64,000 nucleotides of DNA from VGBV01 sp963780395 (GCA_963780395.1 CAWABY010000006.1:106881-170880); one strand, 5' to 3'; shown: positions 16,534 through 25,599, numbered from the stretch's first letter. Made by a program: numbers and translations. Notes: a model not told the origin generated them from the sequence alone.

Positions 16534-17439
16534 CTAGGGCTTGCGGGCGCTGACCAGCAGGTTGTAGAAGAGCTCCGGGGGCAGGTGGGGCTCCAGCACG
16601 CGAGCGTCGAGCTTCTGCAGCGCCAGGTACGAGCGGAAGGCGAATGAGCGCCATCCCCAGGGGATCTGGTCGGGCTCGGCGCCCGCCTCGAGCGTCCGCA
16701 TCGTCCAGCCGTGCATGTTCGCCAGCAGCTCCTCGCCCTGCACGTGGACGCCGTCCAAGCCGGCACCGCGGGCGAACCCGGCCAGGTCGCCGGGGCGAAA
16801 GGCGTGCACGTCGACCTCGCGCTCGAGGGCGTGGCCATTGTGGTCGTGCTCGCTTCGGTAGTCCCGCGCGCCCGCGCCGATCGCACGGCGCCACAGCGGT
16901 CCCGCGACCAGGGCTGCCCGCTTCGGGAGCGCGGCGATCAGGTCGCCGTAGCGCGAGGGCTCGCCGCAGAAGGCGAGGACGCCGCCGGGGCGCAGCACCC
17001 GGTGGAACTCGCCAAAGGCGCGCTCCAGGTCGGGAATGTGGTGCAGCACGGCGTGCCCGAAGACCAGGTCGAAGCTGCCGTCGTCGAAGGGAAGCTTCTC
17101 GGCATCGGCCTCGACGGTCTTCACCTTCAGCCCCAGCTCCTTGGCGTTGGCCGTCAGCGTCTTCAGCATCCCGGGCGAGATGTCGGTCGCGGTCGCGCGC
17201 TCGATGACGCCGGCCTGCATCAGGTTGAGCGTGAAGTAGCCGGTCCCGGCGCCGATCTCGAGCGCGTCGCCGAAGGGCTCGGCCGGGAGGGCGCCGAGCG
17301 CCTTCCCCATCTTCGCCAACACCTGCTGCCGGCCGGTGTCGTCGAAGTTGATCCCCCACTTGGAGTCATAGGAGCCGGCCGCGACGTCGTGGTAGCGCTC
17401 GTTGACGTCCTTGATCCGCTCCGGGCTGGGGGCGCTCAT
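16534..17439 (-). CDS. Class I SAM-dependent methyltransferase
   Basis: The 301-residue protein has motif I ALEIGAGTGYFTLNLM (about 59-74), the acidic residue region ATATDISPGML, motif IV SFDLVFGHAVLHHIPD and RVLRPGGVLAFCGEPSRYGD, as in Methyltransf_11/25 enzymes. The C-terminal part (about 180-301) is a lid domain with LPPELFYNLLVSARKP and no membrane helix. The substrate is not predictable. TAACAT lies nine bases before the ATG. The gene is divergent from the methyltransferase-GH57-GT4 operon, so a role with surface or storage glycans is possible. Confidence 0.85.
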   Translation of the reverse strand: MSAPSPERIKDVNERYHDVAAGSYDSKWGINFDDTGRQQVLAKMGKALGALPAEPFGDALEIGAGTGYFTLNLMQAGVIERATATDISPGMLKTLTANAKELGLKVKTVEADAEKLPFDDGSFDLVFGHAVLHHIPDLERAFGEFHRVLRPGGVLAFCGEPSRYGDLIAALPKRAALVAGPLWRRAIGAGARDYRSEHDHNGHALEREVDVHAFRPGDLAGFARGAGLDGVHVQGEELLANMHGWTMRTLEAGAEPDQIPWGWRSFAFRSYLALQKLDARVLEPHLPPELFYNLLVSARKP

Positions 17440-17448
17440 GCGGGGGCG

Positions 17449-17501
17449 ATGTTAGGACGTAACCGAGCGCGGTCACCGCATCGGTGGCGCACGCGTACCC
17501 T
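17449..17501. promoter_or_regulatory. Divergent -10 elements for two methyltransferase genes
   Basis: On the minus strand TAACAT (17454-17449) is nine bases from the ATG at 17439. On the plus strand TACCCT (17496-17501) is nine bases from the ATG at 17511. Both suggest leaderless or near-leaderless transcripts from a shared 71-base region. Confidence 0.4.
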
Positions 17502-17510
17502 CCGCGACCC

Positions 17511-18257
17511 ATGCCCTACACCCAGCGAGACCAGCCCGAGGGCGTGCCGCCGCTGGAGCTGACCGGCGAGCGCACGCTGCCCGACGTGCCCGAGGAGAAC
17601 TACTGGTACCGGCGCCACGTCGCGGTCTATGAGTGGATCGCCGAGCGCTGCGGGGGCAAGCGGGTCGTGGACCTCGCCTGCGGGGAGGGGTACGGCTCCG
17701 ACCTGCTCGCCGCACGCGCCGCAGAGGTGGTCGGCGTCGACGCAAACCCCCAGGCCCACGAGCACGCCCGGCTGCGCTACAGGCGGCCGAACCTGAGCTT
17801 CAGGCGCGGCCTGGTCGAGGAGTTCGACGAGCCGATGGACGTCGTCGTCTTCCTACAAACCATCGAGCACGTGCACGAGCCCGACCGGCTGCTGGAGGGG
17901 ATCGCGCGGATCGCACCGACCGCCTACATCTCGACGCCGAACCGGCTCACGCTCGCCCCGCCGGGAGCCCAGAAGTCCGACAACCCCTGGCACCTGCGCG
18001 AGTACGACGCGACCGAGTACCGCGCGCTGCTCGCCGCCCACTTCGACCGGGTCGACCTGCTCGGCGTCTTTCACGCTCGCCGGCTGCGCGCCCACGAGCT
18101 CGCGCTCCGCCTGGGCTGGGACCGGATCCACCCGGCCACCCGCCTGACGAAGCCCTTCTACGACCGCTTCATCCCCGCGATCAGCTCGTCCGACTTCAAG
18201 CTGTCGCCCAACAACCTCGACCGGTCTCTCGACTTCCTCGGCATCTGCGAGCGATGA
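17511..18257 (+). CDS. SAM-dependent methyltransferase of glucan cluster (Rv3030-like position)
   Basis: The ATG at 17511 is chosen over GTG 17484 because TACCCT sits just upstream and PYTQRDQPEGVPPLELTGERTLP is a natural N-terminus. Motif I is VVDLACGEGYGSDLLA (about 52-67), then VVGVDANPQA, and FLQTIEHVHEPD marks the methyl-transfer face. The stop overlaps the GH57 start as ATGA, and the GH57 overlaps the GT4 in the same way. The order methyltransferase-GH57-GT4 matches mycobacterial Rv3030-Rv3031-Rv3032, which make 6-O-methylglucose lipopolysaccharides. Sugar O-methylation is therefore a plausible job. Confidence 0.8.
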   Translation: MPYTQRDQPEGVPPLELTGERTLPDVPEENYWYRRHVAVYEWIAERCGGKRVVDLACGEGYGSDLLAARAAEVVGVDANPQAHEHARLRYRRPNLSFRRGLVEEFDEPMDVVVFLQTIEHVHEPDRLLEGIARIAPTAYISTPNRLTLAPPGAQKSDNPWHLREYDATEYRALLAAHFDRVDLLGVFHARRLRAHELALRLGWDRIHPATRLTKPFYDRFIPAISSSDFKLSPNNLDRSLDFLGICER

Positions 18258-19669
18258 GCCCGAAGGAGTCGGTGGGTGACCTCGCGATCGTGCTCCACAG
18301 CCATATGCCCTACGTCGAGGGCTTCGGGACTTACCCGTTCGGCGAGGAGTGGCTGTTCGACGCCGTCGCTCGCTCCTATCTGCCGGTGCTGGAGGCGGCC
18401 GAGCGGCTGACGGTCACCGTCACCCCGGTGCTCGCCGACCAGCTCGAGGCCGAGGGGGTGGGTGAGCGGATGCTGGAGTTCATCAGGCGCCACCGCTTGG
18501 GCGCCGCGGAGCGCGACGCCGCCGAGGCCGAACCGCCGGTGCGGGCGGCGGCGGCAGCCGACGCCGAGGGCTGCCGCCGCGCGATCGCGCGCCTGGAGGA
18601 ACTGGACGGGAACGCCCTGGGCGCCTTCCAGGAGGCGGCCGGCCGGGTCGAGCTGATGGCCTCGGCCGCCACCCACGCCGTGCTGCCCAAGCTGGCCACC
18701 CGGGCGGGCCGCCGTCTTCAGATCGACGCCGGCCTGCGCTCGCACTACCGCCGCTTCGGCGCCCCGGCCGGCTTCTGGCTGCCCGAGTGCGCCTATGTGC
18801 CGGGCATCGACGGGGTGCTGGCCGAGCGCGGCATCTCCTACACCTGCCTCGACCTCAGCGCCGGCGAGCCCGACGGCGCCGCGCTGGCCCCGGCCTTGCT
18901 GCCGGCGGGGCTGACCGCGTTCACGATCGACTGGCCGGCGGTCGAGCTGGTCTGGGCCAAGGACGGCTATCCCTCCGACCCCGCCTACCTCGAGTACCAC
19001 CGGCTTTCGCCCAACGGGGTCCGCCTCTGGTCGATCTCGGGGCGGGCCTATGACCCCGAGGCAGCCCGGGAGCGCGCGGCCGCACACGCGCGCGGGTTCC
19101 TGGAGAAGGTGCGCTCACGTCTGGCCGAGCACGCCGAGAGGAGGGGAGGCCGTGGGCTCTGTGTGTTCGCAATCGACACCGAGCTGCTCGGGCACTGGTG
19201 GGCGGAGGGGCCGAGCTGGCTCTCGGAGGTCCTCGCCGCCGCCGCGGGGGAGGGGGTGCGCCTGCTGACGTTGTCCGAGGCGCTCGGCGAGCACGAGCCC
19301 GAGCCGCGGCACGCGGGCGAGTCGAGCTGGGGCGAGGGCAAGGGGCTCGAGACCTGGGACAGCCCGGCCGTGGTCGACCTCGCATGGGCCGCCCGGCGCC
19401 TGGAGCTGCGCCTGCTGGGCGCGCTGCGCGGCGAGGAGCTGATCCCGGACTCGCCCGGGGCGCTGCGCGCGGCGCGTGAGCTGCTGGCCGTGCAGTCAAG
19501 CGATTGGGCATTCATGGACCACCGGGGCCAGGCGGGCGACTATCCCTACGCCAGGGCCACCGCCCACGCCCAGGCGATGCTCGAGGCCCTGGGGTCGCCG
19601 CAGAGCGCCGAGCCGCGGCTGCGGAACCTGGCCCCCGAGCTCAGCCTGGGTCCGCTGCTGGAGCCATGA
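18254..19669 (+). CDS. GH57 family 1,4-alpha-glucan branching enzyme-like protein (Rv3031-like)
   Basis: The 471-residue protein starts with LAIVLHSHMPYVEGFGTYPFGEEWLFDA, the GH57/DUF1957 N-terminal signature. The probable nucleophile is Glu178 in FWLPECAY and the probable acid/base is Asp308 in FAIDTELLGHWW. The C-terminal helical part contains QSSDWAFMDHRGQAGDY, as in GH57 branching enzymes. It would introduce branches into, or otherwise remodel, an alpha-1,4-glucan built by the next gene. It overlaps both neighbours by four bases, so the three proteins are probably made in step. It is somewhat shorter than Rv3031. Confidence 0.87.
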   Translation: MSPKESVGDLAIVLHSHMPYVEGFGTYPFGEEWLFDAVARSYLPVLEAAERLTVTVTPVLADQLEAEGVGERMLEFIRRHRLGAAERDAAEAEPPVRAAAAADAEGCRRAIARLEELDGNALGAFQEAAGRVELMASAATHAVLPKLATRAGRRLQIDAGLRSHYRRFGAPAGFWLPECAYVPGIDGVLAERGISYTCLDLSAGEPDGAALAPALLPAGLTAFTIDWPAVELVWAKDGYPSDPAYLEYHRLSPNGVRLWSISGRAYDPEAARERAAAHARGFLEKVRSRLAEHAERRGGRGLCVFAIDTELLGHWWAEGPSWLSEVLAAAAGEGVRLLTLSEALGEHEPEPRHAGESSWGEGKGLETWDSPAVVDLAWAARRLELRLLGALRGEELIPDSPGALRAARELLAVQSSDWAFMDHRGQAGDYPYARATAHAQAMLEALGSPQSAEPRLRNLAPELSLGPLLEP

Positions 19670-20898
19670 CCTGCGACGATTCGGCCGTGGCAAGCAGTCG
19701 CGTGCTGATCCTCTCCTGGGAGTACCCACCGCTGATCGAAGGCGGGCTGGCGCGCCACGTGCGAAAGCTCTCCGAGGGCTTGGTCGAGCGCGACATCGAG
19801 GTCCACGTGCTCACCCGCGGTGGCGAGGAGTCCCCGCCGGAGGAGGTGATGGCCGGCGTTCACGTACACCGCGTGCGCGAGCCGACCCGCCCCTCGGACC
19901 TGAACGAGTTCGTCGCCTGGGTCGAGCGCATGAACTCGGACATGCTCGCCGCCGGCGTCGAGCTGGGCGACCGCCACAGCTTCGACGTCGTTCACGGCCA
20001 CGACTGGCTGGTCGCCAACGCCTGCGACCACCTCGCGAAGCGTTTCGAGGCTCCGCTGGTGACCACGATCCACGCCACCGAGCACGGCCGCCACCAGGGC
20101 TGGGTCAACAAGCACCCACAGGTCTACATCCACGGCGTCGAGCGCTGGATCACTAACCGCTCCGACCGGGTGATCGCCTGCTCGACCTTCATGCGCGAGC
20201 AGATCGTCGATGTCTTCGGCGTGCCTGAGGAGATGGTGGAGGTGATCCCGAACGGGATCGACCCCGAGGACATCCGGCCACAGGACGACCACGAGCTGCG
20301 CCGCCTGCGCTCCGAGTTCGCTGCACCCGACGAGCCCCTGGTGCTGCTGGTCGGCCGCCTCGTCTACGAGAAGGGCTTCCAGTTCGCGCTCGAGGCGCTG
20401 CCCAAGATCATCGAGCGACTTCCCAGCACGCGCTTCGTGGTCGCCGGCTCGGGCACCCACGAGGAGGAGCTCCGCCGCCAGGCCGAAGAGCTGGGCCTGA
20501 TGGAGCACGGCACCTTCGTCGGCTGGATCGGCGACGACGTGCTGCACTCGCTCTACGCGATCGCCGACGTCTGCGTCGTTCCCTCGATCTACGAGCCCTT
20601 CGGGCTGGTGGCGCTGGAGGCGATGGCGTCGAGCTGCCCCTGCATCGTCGCCGACACCGGCGGCCTGCGCGAGGTCGTCCCCCACGACGAGGTCGGCCTG
20701 CGCTTTCGCGCCCGCGACCCCGAGTCGCTCGCGGAGATGACGATCCGGGTGCTGGAGGACGCGCAGCTCTGCCGCCGGCTCACGGCCGAGGCCTTCAACC
20801 ACCTGCGCCGCTTCGACTGGGCCGACGTCGCCGAGCGCACCGCGGGGATCTACGAGGAGCTGGTCGAGCTTCGCTCCACCCCGGCGGCCGGGGGCTAA
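19666..20898 (+). CDS. GT4 family glucosyltransferase (Rv3032-like)
   Basis: The 410-residue protein begins with VLILSWEYPPLIEGGLARHV, the acceptor-side glycine loop of GT4/GT5 enzymes, followed by VVHGHDWL and VIPNGIDPEDIRP. The nucleotide-sugar site contains EPFGLVALEAMASSCPCIVADTGGLREVV, an EX7E motif. No signal peptide is present, so it acts in the cytoplasm, probably extending an alpha-1,4-glucan from a nucleotide glucose donor. Its start overlaps the GH57 stop (ATGA). The cluster context suggests methylglucose-type polysaccharide or glycogen synthesis rather than capsule. Confidence 0.88.
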   Translation: MTCDDSAVASSRVLILSWEYPPLIEGGLARHVRKLSEGLVERDIEVHVLTRGGEESPPEEVMAGVHVHRVREPTRPSDLNEFVAWVERMNSDMLAAGVELGDRHSFDVVHGHDWLVANACDHLAKRFEAPLVTTIHATEHGRHQGWVNKHPQVYIHGVERWITNRSDRVIACSTFMREQIVDVFGVPEEMVEVIPNGIDPEDIRPQDDHELRRLRSEFAAPDEPLVLLVGRLVYEKGFQFALEALPKIIERLPSTRFVVAGSGTHEEELRRQAEELGLMEHGTFVGWIGDDVLHSLYAIADVCVVPSIYEPFGLVALEAMASSCPCIVADTGGLREVVPHDEVGLRFRARDPESLAEMTIRVLEDAQLCRRLTAEAFNHLRRFDWADVAERTAGIYEELVELRSTPAAGG

Positions 20899-20904
20899 CC
20901 CGCC

Positions 20905-21153
20905 GTGGCCCCGCTCCCCGAGGGCCGCCGTGAGGTGAACCCCTCGCGGGAGGCGATGGGGGATCGGCGCAAGCCCGGCTTCGGCTCCAAGACGGGGATC
21001 TCGGTGCCGATCTCGTTCGGCCTGCCGCTGATAGTGGTCGGCCTCTTCCTGCTGGTCACCGGCGTGACTACGGGCGGGATCTTCTTCCTGGTCCTAGGCG
21101 GGGTCGCCCTGGTGGCAGGGGTGATCCTGTTCGCCTCGGGAAAGCGGCTCTAG
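20905..21153 (+). CDS. Small two-helix membrane protein, unknown
   Basis: This 82-residue protein has a charged N-terminus (about 1-30) and two closely spaced hydrophobic helices (about 34-55, FGLPLIVVGLFLLVTGV, and 58-77, GIFFLVLGGVALVAGVILF). It begins six bases after the GT4 stop and is probably the last gene of that operon. A start at ATG 20956 would keep both helices. I recognise no family. Confidence 0.6.
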   Translation: MAPLPEGRREVNPSREAMGDRRKPGFGSKTGISVPISFGLPLIVVGLFLLVTGVTTGGIFFLVLGGVALVAGVILFASGKRL

Positions 21154-21172
21154 CCCCGGGAGCGCGCGGGAC

Positions 21173-22602
21173 CTACTTCTTGCGCTTCTTGCGCTTGCAT
21201 TCTTCTTCTTCTTCTTCTTCTTCTTCTTCTTCTTCTTCTTCTTGGACTTCGCGCCCTTCTTCTTGGCCTTCTTGCACTTCTTGCCCTTGGCTCCGCCCTT
21301 TTTGCCGCTCCCGGCGCCGGTGCAGCCTTCGATCACCGCCGCCTTCGCGCCGGTCAGGCTGGCGCCGCTGTGGGCGTCGAACGCCGTGTTGAAGACGCTC
21401 GGCCCGCCGGTGCAGAGGTCAGCCCTGTTGATCAGCGAGTCGTAGGCGTTGAACGAGAGCGCGAAGCGCGCGATCGGGATGTCGGGCAGTCCGCCGAACT
21501 CGACCCCGCTGCCCGCTCCCGAGATGACCAGGTCGCCGAACAGTTTCAGCGACATCGGACCGGTCAGGTCCAGTCCGATCCTCGGCAGGCCGCTGGGGTT
21601 GGCGACGACAATGACCGGACCGGTCAGCGGGTCCGTGAGTAGCGGAGATGCCGCCACGGCGGACCCGATCACGGTGCTGGGGGGACAGGTGCCGGCCTGA
21701 AATTGGGCGGCCGGGCAGTCGTCCGCGAGCGCTGTCAGGTCGGTCGTCAGGGTCGACGGCAGAAGCACCTGGGCGGAGCTCAGCCCCGCCTCGTCGATGC
21801 TCTGCTCGATCACGCTGGTCAGCGGCGGGTGCGCGTTCTCGGCGGTCAGCCCCGGGGCGCCGACCCTGGCGCTGAACTCGGGCGAGAACGGCACCTGGTC
21901 GCAGCCGGTCGGGGTGAACGGGGCCGCGTCCTGGCTGACGGGAGCATCCGGGTCCGCGTAGGAGGTGACCGAGAGAAAGGCGTGCGCGGGGACGCACGAG
22001 GTCGGGTTGCGGATGAACCCGCCGAGCGGGTTGCCCGCCTGGCCCTTGAGGCTGACCGTCATCGAGTTGATGTCGATCGGGATTCCGCCCGACGTGTTGG
22101 GGATGTCCTCGATCACCGTGTTCAGTCCGAAGTCGCTGGGGCGCAGCACGGCACCCGACTGCATCACGACCTTCTCCAACAGCCCGCCGGCGGGGCGCAG
22201 CACGATCCCGAAGCGGGCGGGCTCGCCGGTGTTGGCTGGGATGTTGTAGAGATTGCCCGGAATGTCGATCGGCAGCAGGCCGAGCGGGCTGGCGTTGGTG
22301 TTCACGTCGCCCACCAGGCTCGCCGCCGGGCAGGTGTCGGCGTTCAGGTTCGCGACCGGGCAGATCTCCGCCACCGTCGGATTGCCGACCAGCCCCGGCG
22401 GAAGCCCGATCGTGAGGTCCTTGACGTCGTCGGCCTGGTCCGAGAACGACATGGCGATGTCGAAGTCGGTGTTGGCGCCGGCCTGCGTGCTTCCCGGCTG
22501 CGCCGTGAACGACGCGATTCCCAGCGCGTGGGCCGAGCTCGGCCCGGTCAGCGCGATCAGGCCGATCGCCGCGAGCGCGAACACTGCTGCCTTCCTCTTC
22601 AT
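21173..22602 (-). CDS. Secreted protein with C-terminal Lys/Cys tail (apparent frameshift near 21199)
   Basis: From ATG 22602 there is a signal peptide (MKRKAAVFALAAIGLIALTG...AHA), then about 400 residues of repeated beta-rich blocks. These contain GNPTVAEICPVANLNADTCPAASLVG and a related later block with CPAAQFQAGTCPPSTVIG, suggesting two homologous halves with disulfides. The C-terminus is a long lysine tail. As given, the frame runs past the tail into Arg/Ser-rich sequence that overlaps the opposing gene. Adding one C on the plus strand after 21199 restores a short tail CKRKKRKK and a stop at 21175-21173. I infer a surface protein of a lineage-specific family; function is unknown. Confidence 0.75.
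21180..21290 (-). repeat. TTC/CTT trinucleotide tract coding poly-lysine
   Basis: The plus strand holds about fourteen uninterrupted TTC units around 21200-21243, followed by more interrupted TTC/CTT units. On the coding strand these give an AAG-coded lysine run. Such a perfect triplet tract can change length by slippage without changing frame. Confidence 0.9.
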
Positions 22603-22657
22603 CCTTGAACCCCCAAGCTCGATGATTTCCATACCCCGAAATCAGTAATACCGGAAA

Positions 22658-23302
22658 TCAACCGCGCCCGTCGCGGTTCCCCTCCGGCTCCACGGGGGAG
22701 GGCCACCGCAGCTCGGTCGGCGCCTCGCGCATCCGGATCAGCTTTGCGGGTACCCCCCCGACGACGGCGTTGGCGGGGACGTCCTTGGTCACAACCGAGT
22801 TGGTGCCGACGATCGCGTTGTCGCCGACCCTGACGCCGCGCAAAAAGCAGGCGCCGTAGCCGATCCAGACGTTGGAGCCGACGACCAGCTCGCGCATGTA
22901 GATCCCCTGGTGGCGGATCGGCTTCTCGACCTCGACGACGCCGTGGTCGAAGTCGATGAACATCGCCCGGTCGGCGATCACGCACTGCTCGCCGATCCGA
23001 ACGTGCTTGTAGGAGGAGACGGTGCAGTCCTGGCCGAACACCGTCTTCGCCCCGATCTCGACCGCGCCCTCGTGGCTGCGGATCTTGGTGCCGTCGCCGA
23101 TCCAGCAGAAGCGCCCGAAGCGGATCTCGGCTCGCTTACCGATTTGCAGCTGCAGCCGCTTGCCGAAGAAGACCGGGCCGTCGGTCTTCCAGCGCCACCC
23201 GGCGGGCGTCAGGAACCGCCGCCACAGATAGCGCCAGAGCAGGCGCGCGTAGAGATGGTTGAGCATGCCGTTCTGGCGCAGGAACCGGATCAGGCGGATC
23301 AC
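22658..23302 (-). CDS. Left-handed beta-helix acyltransferase (WbbJ-like)
   Basis: The 214-residue protein has a basic N-terminal segment (about 1-40) followed by hexapeptide repeats from about 45 onward (IGKRAEIRFGRFCWIGDGTKI, IGEQCVIADRAMFIDFDHG). It ends with the family end block VVGSNVWIGYGACFLRGVRVGDNAIVGTNSVVTKDVPANAVVGGVPAKLIR. This matches O-acetyltransferases that modify sugars or glycolipids using acetyl-CoA. The acceptor is unknown. It sits alone on the minus strand near surface-protein and glycan genes. Confidence 0.87.
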   Translation of the reverse strand: MIRLIRFLRQNGMLNHLYARLLWRYLWRRFLTPAGWRWKTDGPVFFGKRLQLQIGKRAEIRFGRFCWIGDGTKIRSHEGAVEIGAKTVFGQDCTVSSYKHVRIGEQCVIADRAMFIDFDHGVVEVEKPIRHQGIYMRELVVGSNVWIGYGACFLRGVRVGDNAIVGTNSVVTKDVPANAVVGGVPAKLIRMREAPTELRWPSPVEPEGNRDGRG

Positions 23303-23380
23303 GGCGGCTGATCATAGGTTTCCCGAGCTGCTCCCCTCGGTGGTGGCACACTGGATGCAAGCGAACCGGAGGAGACGGGT

Positions 23381-24241
23381 ATGGAGTCGAAATCGCTGGA
23401 TTCTGTTGAGTTTCGACGTGCCCAGCAGCAGCAGTGGGATAGCGCGGCGAAGGGCTGGCTCAAGTGGTCCGAGTTGATCGATGGGGCCAGCGCCGAAATC
23501 AGCGAGCGCCTGGTCGAGCTGGCCAGCGTGAAACCGGGGAGCCGGGTACTCGACGTGGCCGCCGGCTACGGCGAGCCCTCCCTGACGGCGGCCAGGGCGG
23601 CTGGGCCAGAGGGCAGCGTGGCGGCCACCGACATCTCCGCCGAGATGCTCGCCTTCGGCCGTGAACGCGCCGCCGCCGCGGGGCTCGGAAACATCGAGTT
23701 CGTCGAGTCGGATGCTGCGTCGCTGGAATACCCGGAGAACAGCTTCGACGCCGCGCTCTCGCGCTGGGGGATCATCTTCGAGCCTGACGGCGAGGCGGCC
23801 GCGGCGCGCGTCCGAGGGTTCCTCGAGCCCGACGCGCGAATGGCAATTAGCTCCTGGGGACCGCCGGATCGTGTGCCGTTCCTGGCGATCCCAATGAGGA
23901 CCGCGATGGAGCGGCTGCAGGTGCCACCGCCGCCGCCGGGAACGCCGGGCCCGCTCTCGCGCCCCACACCCGAGGCGCTGGGCGGCTTGCTGGAATCGGG
24001 CGGGTTCTCCGATGTGAAAGTCGAGGAAGCCACCGTCACCTTCGAGTGGGGATCCCCCGAGGAGTTCACCACCTTTATCAGGGAGATCGCTCCGCCGATC
24101 ACCGCGATAATCGAACCCCACCCGCAGCAGGTGCAGGACGAAACCTGGGCCGCGATAACCGAAGCCACCCGGGAGGTCGCTGCGGATGACGGCGCCGTGA
24201 GACTCTCGAACCTGGCGCTGCTGGCGGTCGGCCGGAACTAA
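23381..24241 (+). CDS. Class I SAM-dependent methyltransferase
   Basis: The ATG at 23381 is preceded by GGAGGAG. The 286-residue protein has motif I VLDVAAGYGEPSLTAARAAG (about 54-73), VAATDISAEML, and FDAALSRWGIIFEPD, followed by a C-terminal region with a Pro-run (PPPPPGTPGP). It is closest in style to UbiE/Methyltransf_11 enzymes. Codon choice is a little less GC-rich than its neighbours, which may point to later acquisition. The substrate is unknown. Confidence 0.82.
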   Translation: MESKSLDSVEFRRAQQQQWDSAAKGWLKWSELIDGASAEISERLVELASVKPGSRVLDVAAGYGEPSLTAARAAGPEGSVAATDISAEMLAFGRERAAAAGLGNIEFVESDAASLEYPENSFDAALSRWGIIFEPDGEAAAARVRGFLEPDARMAISSWGPPDRVPFLAIPMRTAMERLQVPPPPPGTPGPLSRPTPEALGGLLESGGFSDVKVEEATVTFEWGSPEEFTTFIREIAPPITAIIEPHPQQVQDETWAAITEATREVAADDGAVRLSNLALLAVGRN

Positions 24242-24272
24242 CTGAGACCGTCGACAAGCCGGGGCTCGCATC

Positions 24273-24278
24273 TAGACT
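24273..24278 (+). promoter_or_regulatory. -10 element of meaB
   Basis: TAGACT lies nine bases before GTG 24288, which supports GTG rather than the internal ATG 24297 as the start of a leaderless message. Confidence 0.4.
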
Positions 24279-24287
24279 GCGCGACCG

Positions 24288-25241
24288 GTGCCGGCGATGA
24301 CCGATGAATCCCTCGCGAAGCGGCTACTCGATGGCGACAAGCGCGCGCTGGCGCGCGCCATCACCCTGATCGAGAACGACGACCCCGCCGGCTGGGAGCT
24401 GGTGCGGGAGGTCTATCCGCAGACCGGCAAGGCCCGGATCGTCGGGCTGACCGGCCCGCCGGGGGTGGGGAAGAGCACGCTGATCGGCGCCCTGACCAAG
24501 GAGATGCGCGCGGCCGACCGCCGGGTCGCGGTGCTCTCGATCGACCCCTCGAGCCCGTTCACGCGAGGTGCCCTGCTGGGCGACCGCATCCGGCTCTCGG
24601 ACCACTTCCTCGACCCCGGGGTCTTCATTCGTTCGATGGCCTCGCGGGGGGCGCTGGGCGGGCTCTCCGAGGCGACGCTGCAGGCGGCGCTGCTGATGGA
24701 CGCCTCGGGCAACGACGACGTCTTCATCGAGACCGTCGGCGTCGGCCAGGCGGAGATCGACATCGTCGATCATGGCGACACGGTGGTGCTTGCGCTGATG
24801 CCCGGCTCGGGCGACTCGATCCAGGCGCTGAAGGCCGGGGTGATGGAGATCCCGGACATCATCGTGGTCAACAAGGCCGACCACCCGATGACCGACACGA
24901 TGGTCCGCGAGATCCGGGGCGTGCTGTCGCTGGGGCCTGCCACCTCGTGGCGGGTGCCGATCCTGCGCACCGAGGCCGCGCGCGGCGAAGGCGTGGCCGA
25001 GCTGGCCGAGCGAATCGGCGAGCACCGTGCCCACATCGAGGCCGAGGGCACCCTGGAGGAGCGGCGCGCGCGCAACCTTCGCAACGAGGTGCTGGAGCTG
25101 GCCGCCGCCCGGATGCGGCGTGGGCTGGAGGCGGCCGTCGAAGGCGACGCCGAGATCGCCGCCCTGCTGGAGCGGGTCGTGCGGCGTGAGCTCGACCCCG
25201 CCAGCGCCGCGACCGAGCTGCTGGAGCGCCGCGATGTCTGA
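24288..25241 (+). CDS. meaB: MeaB-type GTPase chaperone of methylmalonyl-CoA mutase
   Basis: The 317-residue G3E GTPase has Walker A GPPGVGKST (about 57-65), the switch and base regions SIDPSSPFTRGALLGDRIRLSDH, ETVGVGQAEIDI, and VVNKADHP for guanine recognition. MeaB proteins gate cobalamin loading and protect methylmalonyl-CoA mutase. Both mutase subunits are encoded about 8.5-10.5 kb downstream on the same strand, supporting this role. The 3' end overlaps the next small gene by eight bases. An ATG at 24297 is an alternative start. Confidence 0.93.
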   Translation: MPAMTDESLAKRLLDGDKRALARAITLIENDDPAGWELVREVYPQTGKARIVGLTGPPGVGKSTLIGALTKEMRAADRRVAVLSIDPSSPFTRGALLGDRIRLSDHFLDPGVFIRSMASRGALGGLSEATLQAALLMDASGNDDVFIETVGVGQAEIDIVDHGDTVVLALMPGSGDSIQALKAGVMEIPDIIVVNKADHPMTDTMVREIRGVLSLGPATSWRVPILRTEAARGEGVAELAERIGEHRAHIEAEGTLEERRARNLRNEVLELAAARMRRGLEAAVEGDAEIAALLERVVRRELDPASAATELLERRDV

Positions 25242-25599
25242 ACATTGGGTCGGGCTGCGGGTGGACGGTGCCGGCGGCCGCACGATCGGCCGGGTCGCCG
25301 GCATCCACGTGGACGCCGAGGACGGCGAGCCTCGCTGGGCCGTGATCCGGGTCGGGCCGGTGGCCGGGTGCACGGCGATCCCCTTCGAGCACGTCGCCGA
25401 GGGCGCCGGGAGGCTCTGGGCCGGCTATGAGCGCGGCTGGGTCCGCGAGGCGCCTCGCTTCAAGGCCGACGAGGCGCTGACCGCCGACAACGAGCTCGAG
25501 CTCTGCGCCCACTGGGGAATTCGCGACGGCAAGGGCCGCTCGGCCGAGATCGCGGACCGCGACGCCGACGAGATCAGCGCGCTTCCAGCTGGGCAATAA
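25234..25599 (+). CDS. PRC-barrel-like small protein
   Basis: The ATG at 25234 overlaps the meaB stop by eight bases. The 121-residue product has a short beta-barrel-like domain (GGRTIGRVAGIHVDAEDGEPRWAVIRVG, then AIPFEHV) similar to PRC-barrel proteins, followed by a helical part with the FKADEALTADNELELCAHWGI segment typical of that family in actinobacteria. It probably works as a soluble adaptor. The coupling to meaB may be incidental. Confidence 0.7.
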   Translation: MSEHWVGLRVDGAGGRTIGRVAGIHVDAEDGEPRWAVIRVGPVAGCTAIPFEHVAEGAGRLWAGYERGWVREAPRFKADEALTADNELELCAHWGIRDGKGRSAEIADRDADEISALPAGQ

